From positions 248,001 through 312,000 of the forward strand of contig MU400542.1 in assembly GCA_022578965.1 (NCBI GenBank): a stretch of DNA of 64,000 nucleotides, given 5' to 3'. Positions 58,942-64,000 of this stretch are shown one piece after another. The DNA comes from Xylaria sp. FL1777. Taxonomy: Eukaryota; Ascomycota; Sordariomycetes; Xylariales; Xylariaceae. The stretch's first letter is position 1, and each line of letters starts with the position of its first letter. A program made the position numbers and the translations under genes. The notes beneath the pieces were generated by a model. The model saw nothing but the letters and a program-made list of their open reading frames with translations. It had not been told where the DNA came from and did not search any database.

Positions 58942-61900
58942 TCAAAACCGCCCACTTTCCAAGTCCTGGCTGAGACCCCTAGGTCTCGTCCCAGAAGACG
59001 CCGCCCACGTGATGTTACTGCCATTGACATTGCTATTAGGATTACTATTCCCGCTCCCCGAGCCCGCTTTCCTACGCCGCTCAGCCGCAGAGCCAGGGGA
59101 CAGGCGGCCGTGGTCGTAGTCGTTATGTTGTTCGTCGCCGCGGCTGTGGAGGCTGGGTCGCACCCACGTCTTAGCAGGATCGCTTCGGTGCCCGTCCCAG
59201 TCCTCTGGACGGCTGGGCGGCGGCTGGTAGTAGTCCTCGCGGCGCGACGAGAAGGACGGCTTGGGGAGTTCGACGCGCTCGCGGGTGAAGGTCGTCTTCA
59301 GAGTGAGCAGGTCCATATTATGCGCACCCTCGTCTTTATGCTGTGCGCGGTGTTTCTTGGTCCATGCTAGACCGTGTCTCTCCCCGAACATGCCCCTTGC
59401 TCGTGAGAAGAGGTTGATTGCCCCGTTCGAGATCTCTTGGACTGTGAATGCGAGTGCTACGAGTGGTATGCTGATGGCAAAGCCAATGCCGAATAGGTAT
59501 TTGCTGACGTACGGGATGGAAAGTTGTAAACCCTCCTGCCATTCTACGAAGTTGATCGCGAAGAAGGATGCGATGAATGATAGCGGCAGGAATATAATTG
59601 TCACAATTGTGAATACCATGATAGTCTGCCCCTGCTTAGCCGCGATGACCGCCTGGTCGCCAGCGAACCTCGCCTCGAGAGCGTTGCTGTGTTTCTGCTT
59701 CAGGTCGAGCAAGTCGGTAAGACCGTCATACAGCGACAACGCCTGTCTGTCCATACGGCTGACATCCTTCTGCTTGGCGTCAAGGCCACGCTTCTGCTCA
59801 CCAGTGCGACGTCGAATTTCTGACACCACGGCGTCGGTCGTGCGGCGCGAGCCCTCGCCGCGCACCTCATCTGTCACGAACCCCTCCAGATAGGTAACAG
59901 TCTGTAGTTGCGCGTCAAGGATGCCCATGATGATATTGAGTTCATCACGGATATCCTTGATCTCGGCGAGTAGAGAAGTCTCGACACCGATATCAAGTAG
60001 TGCGTCGAGAAACTGATCCGCGTCATCCTTGTCTAGATGCTCGTAGCCTATGTTAAGAGCTGACCGGCTCGTGCGGCGCCGTAGCCACTGCGCAGACTGC
60101 TCCGAGGCGCGGTTGAAGCGACTGAAGAGCCGACTTTCACGGTCCGTAACTACCCCTATGGAGTTCTCGAACATATCTAGGAATTGGTAGTTCTGATCAT
60201 CGAGTCGGCTGCGGTCAAACATCCCCGAACATCGACTCGTAATCAGCATGGCGAGGTCGTAGACTGATTGAATTGGGGGCCGAGTTTTCGCATTTGTCTC
60301 TTCAATGATTCCGTCTAAAACATTCAATGGATCGTTCTTGGGCTGAGCCCAGCGCTGGGGGAAACACGTGATAACGAGATCTGAGAGTTGTGAGTTCACA
60401 ACCACCACAAATATTGGGATGGAAGTCTGTACCTTTTCCAATAACCCAGAGCCATAGTTGATCGACCATGAATACCTTCTCCTCAATTCCATATCTCTTA
60501 CAAAAACGATAAACAACCCTATTGGAAGCTCGGGATCAGTAACTACTATGTAAGTATCAAAGACTAGTCCTAGGGACATGTAGAAACGATGACCACGGAG
60601 GTTGCCAAGAAAGTAAAAGAAAAAGACTGAAGAAAAAGGAAGATCACATACTGATCTGTGTCTCGAGCCGAGGTATCAATGCCATGATAGAAAAATTGAT
60701 CGAGAGTTCTGCGCGGATGTAATGGCGGAGTACTATTTAAGTACGCCTCAATAAGCAAGGAATCTCTATTGGGGGGATCTATGTGTTGATTCTTTTCATG
60801 TACGCGGTCGATGGCGTTGCTCATCTCTCGGCGCCTCTCATCCGTTTCGTAATGTAGGAAAGGCATCTGCATGAGGTTAGTAAAGTTCCTAATGATTTAG
60901 GACACACCTTACAAAAAGTACGATTTTCCCATGTGAGGCGGCATGACGCTACAAGAATTCAAGAGTTAGAAACTATCGCCTATAGCATAAAAAAAGATTT
61001 TGTTTTTCTTGGGATTTCCAAGTGGGAAATGTGGTTTTTTTTTTCTTCAAAACGATAAACAAACAACTCTGGAAAGCGTACTGGTGTATCCCAAGGAAGA
61101 GACAATGAGAGCTTCCCGCTCCCACTGCTCGCAATGCTGTCTTGCCTCTGAGGAGGATTACCAGGCGGTCCTTTAGCTCGTTTCGGTCTCTTTGGGTGCC
61201 GTTCAGCAATCTGTTCAGATTTACTCTTCTTTTTTGTCTCGGACTTTATCGTGGAATCATCCGGAACATCTGATGAATTCCTGGATAAGAGGGCGTTCCC
61301 ATCCTGCGATGGTTTTGGACTAAGCTCCGATGGGTGTTCGGATAGGGTAGTTAGTGGCTTGTCCTCCTTTTTGTCCGGCACGTCTCTTCGGGGCGATGGT
61401 ATACGGTGGCAGAATGGTCGCATGAAATGCGCATGGGCGAAAGGCCCCTGCGATAAGCAAGGTTAGTAATCGTCAATTTGAGAGTGGTTTGTGAGTGTTT
61501 TGAATGCGTGTAGAAATTTCTAAGACGTATGCAAGCCCAAACAGAGCCTCCAGCCCAAGCTACCTCTCCAATGCCGCGACACGGAGAGGATAATGACCCA
61601 GGAATTACTTACTCTATGCTCCTGATCAAAACACTTTTCCAATGCCTTAAAGGACTCGATATCTCGGTGTCCAGCTTCTATAAAAGACTTTGCTAAGAGG
61701 GTCTACCAATGCGTCAAGACTTAAGTTTTAAAGAACAGAGGAGGTCAAATTACCTCGACCCATACAATCTACGACACGACGTTAGCACACATAAATTGAC
61801 ATGAGGGGGGGGGGGGGGGGGGGGGGGGCAAAAAAAAAATTATGGGGGGGGAGTGGAAAAAAAAAAAAAGGTGGTGTTTTTTTTAAATTTTTTGGAGACC

Positions 61901-63269
61901 ANNNNNNNNNNGGTCACAATATACATTATTGGCAGGGAGATGAATCCATCTAAAGTCTGGTTTGTAGTGTAAATTGTTGGTCAACGTCGAGACTCGCGGC
62001 TTATCAAGTTCATTGTTCCAGCCGTACAACAGGTCGTAAACAGAGTACTTAGACACAAGCTGTCTCTTCTCGAACTGCCCGAAGTCCACAACAGTCGCCT
62101 CAAAGGCCTTGCAGGCACTTTCTTCAAGAGCGGACAGCCTATCCGCCGTCCGTGCAGGTGATAATAATTGAACGATCTCCGCGTGATGCTTTTCAGCAGC
62201 GCATAGCATAGGCGTTCGGTCAAACCCGTCCTTCTTGGCAGTGTTGACATCCGGCCGAGTTAACAGAAGTTTTACAATGTCTTCGAAGCCGTTGAATGCA
62301 GCCCAACTGGCCGGGATCAGATCAGTTACCGATGAAGTCGCATAGGAGGGTGGGATTGAGCCCGGAATGCACGTACTGGAGGGGGGTCATCCCGTTCGAT
62401 AGCTCAGCATTCACTTTCGCCTTGGTTCCGAGCAATAGGGCGACGACGGACAGATATCCGCTCTGGGCGGCGTTATGCAGAGGCGTCCAGCCCCCATCAC
62501 TCGTAGCTTCGGGGTCGGCGTTGTAATGGAGCAGTAATTTCACCATCTCATCGCGGTTTTCTTCATCATTGCTCTCGGCGGACAGGTGGAGCGCTGTGCG
62601 CCCGCGATTGTTCGCCGCGCCGACATTGGCCTTGTTCTCGAGCAGGAACCTCGCAAGCTCAATGTTGCTATTGGTAGCAGCCCACAAGAGCGGCGTCCGA
62701 CCAATATGGTCGCGCACCTCCAAGTCGGCGCCGTACCGGTGTAGCAGACGCAATGTCTCAATCGTCCATTTCGCCTTGGTTTTCTTTTCCGACGCAAGAT
62801 AGAGAAGAGGAGATCTGCCCTCCTTGTCTTTAGCGTTAACGTCGGCGCGACCGCTGGCTAAAGCCTCCACAACCTTATTGTGACCCTTGATAGACGCAAT
62901 GAACAATGCGGTCTGGCCTGATCGGTTACGAGCGTTTGGGTCGGCGTGATTGACAAGCAATTCGGAGACGACAGCGACGTTGCCAGCCTCGGCGGCTTTC
63001 ACGAGCGCAGGGGTCTCGGTGTCGCGCTTAGTGTTGACGTCGGCGCCGCATTCGAGGAGGAGACGCACAATGGAGAGTTTCCCGCGAGCAGCAACTTTCT
63101 GTAGCGCCTGGCGCAGCGCGTCGAGGTCGGCAGACGAGACCCAGGGGGGTTCTTCGGCAAGGATATCTCGGACGCGGGCTTCGTTGGCTTGAGCTGAGGC
63201 AGCTATGAGTCGCAAGTGGCGCTGGTCTGGCTGACTCTGACTGCTCGCAACACTGGCCTGCGAAGCCAT
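58942..63269 (-). CDS. Ankyrin-repeat / CorA-like Mg2+ transporter fusion protein
   Basis: Eight exons (63269-62377, 62306-61925, 61768-61754, 61702-61613, 61447-61082, 60866-60652, 60494-60433, 60380-58942) would encode 1,153 aa with every junction in phase, including across the assembly gap at 61902-61911, which falls in intron 2. Roughly eleven ankyrin repeats (for example GRTPLLWAATNSNIELARFLL, GWTPLHNAAQSGYLSVVALLL) fill residues about 20-380. A basic linker follows (KKKSKSEQIAERHPKRPKR), then the fungal CorA-like region (VFMVDQLWLWVI, CFPQRW, NVLDGIIEETNAKTR), a coiled coil and two helices (about residues 927-952 and 969-989). The canonical GMN selectivity motif after the first helix is absent (FFAINFVEW), as in related fungal proteins. 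Its ion specificity is therefore unknown. An exon hidden by the gap cannot be excluded. Confidence 0.85.
61805..61911. other. Assembly gap and homopolymer artefact
   Basis: Ten Ns (61902-61911) are preceded by a 24-base G run (61805-61828), then long A, G and T homopolymers. This looks like a low-quality contig end joined by a placeholder gap, not biology. It lies within intron 2 of the ankyrin-CorA gene. Confidence 0.9.
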
Positions 63270-64000
63270 GCCTCAATTCAGCAGCCGCAGCCGCAGCAGC
63301 AGCAGCGAAAAGGGGCAAGCAGCTGAAATGACCGGTGTTGTCGCGTAATTGAGTTTCGGTCAGCAGAGAAAAATACAGTGGGTAGGCAGCCTGGACAAAC
63401 GCGTCGCGGGTGGCTATAATTGGAGCCCCATGGTTTAGGAGAGTCCTGTAGATATATCGCAACTTGGAATTTGTGTGTATGTTAGTCCGCGAAACTCAAA
63501 GCAATTGAAGGACTTGACTCTTGCTCGTTGTGTATTGTGTATTGTGTGTTGTTCGTCGGCTTTTCGTGATGCTTCGTTTCTTAGCTTATACGTTCTAGCT
63601 TATTCATCTAGCGGTCAAATTAAAGTAAGGGAGAACGAAAAAGCACCTCTCACTTCCCGTCTTGGCTCACATCAGTGGCCCGGTCAATTGGCTAATATTG
63701 TAATATACTACTACCTACCTACCTACCTATTCTTACTGCGTATGCAACACCACCACACTGTGTCGTGAAAAGGTTGGTAGTGCAGATTGGTTGAGATCGA
63801 TTAGCGAGGATTAAATTAAGATAGAGGCGGGGGTAGATGGAGAAAGCTCGTCCTCCTCCTTGGCGTAAGACTTTGACAATTCACACAACAGCAACTTCAA
63901 CTACTTAGATTTTTGCCTAAACCTAGATATCTTTTTCACCGCATGGTATGCCCACTTGTAGGTTGTCGAATGCGAATCACACCGCACATGGCCATTAACC
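63270..64000. other. 5' flank of the ankyrin-CorA gene to window end
   Basis: Contains a GCAGCC/GCA trinucleotide run (about 63280-63307) just upstream of the start codon, and an ACCT run (about 63711-63728). The plus-strand frame at 63475-63768 shows no motif. No gene is recognised before the edge. Confidence 0.5.

Noticed and set aside
62307..62376. Premature stop/frameshift at the end of the ankyrin frame
   Set aside because: A 70-nt intron with a GTACGT donor and CCAG acceptor restores MTPLHWAAFNGFEDI in phase.
1..64000. CRISPR arrays, operons, bacterial promoters, biosynthetic gene cluster
   Set aside because: The window is eukaryotic with intron-containing genes; there are no regular spacer repeats, and no PKS, NRPS or terpene synthase motifs were seen.

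Overview
The window comes from a filamentous ascomycete (Pezizomycotina, probably a Sordariomycete). Most genes carry one to eight short introns (about 43-100 nt) with GTRNGT donors, CTAAC/CTGAC-type branch points and YAG acceptors. The recognised genes are fungal: a NEW1/Elf1-type ABC-F ATPase, a Cdc11-class septin, a LAG1 ceramide synthase, the PROPPIN HSV2, IST3, a dynein light intermediate chain, a Fungal_trans_2 protein and an ankyrin-CorA protein. There is also a retroelement with extreme RIP-like C-to-T decay. I rebuilt exon structures by hand from splice motifs, reading phase and family resemblance; no search was run.

Layout. 1-6.6 kb: an edge-truncated small protein, a DUF3237 (UPF0311) gene and a multi-exon Fungal_trans_2 regulator, all on the minus strand. 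6.6-10.7 kb: gene-poor. 10.7-17.4 kb: NEW1-type ATPase (+), GT25-like type II membrane glycosyltransferase (+) and a small cysteine-rich secreted protein (-). 17.4-33.2 kb: gene-poor, dominated by a 7,557-bp Ty3/Gypsy LTR retrotransposon (20285-27841) with 154-bp LTRs and a perfect 5-bp target duplication. It sits inside a SprT-like metallopeptidase gene, whose two halves (27842-28151 and 19819-20279, minus strand) rejoin in frame if the element and one duplication are removed. A dead secreted-protein gene and a repeat-containing hypothetical gene lie to its right. 33.2-35 kb: ceramide synthase. 35-39.3 kb: gene-poor. 39.3-54 kb: a compact housekeeping block with BXI1-like, septin Cdc11/AspA-like, HSV2, IST3, dynein light intermediate chain and a SPATA20/YyaL-like protein. 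54.4-57.4 kb: a Ser/Thr-rich mucin-like secreted protein. 58.9-63.3 kb: an ankyrin-repeat/CorA-like protein of eight exons, with an assembly gap and homopolymer artefact inside one intron.

There is no operon logic. Neighbouring genes are functionally unrelated (translation, sphingolipid synthesis, cytoskeleton, autophagy, splicing, transport) and share at most divergent promoters (IST3/dynein chain) or convergent 3' ends.

The most unusual signals are the retroelement caught splitting an otherwise undamaged reading frame, and the base context of its decay. In two samples of its interior (21241-21540 and 24001-24300), 51 of 54 cytosines follow a purine and none is in CC. This points to near-complete loss of cytosines that follow a pyrimidine, rather than the textbook CpA-only RIP pattern.
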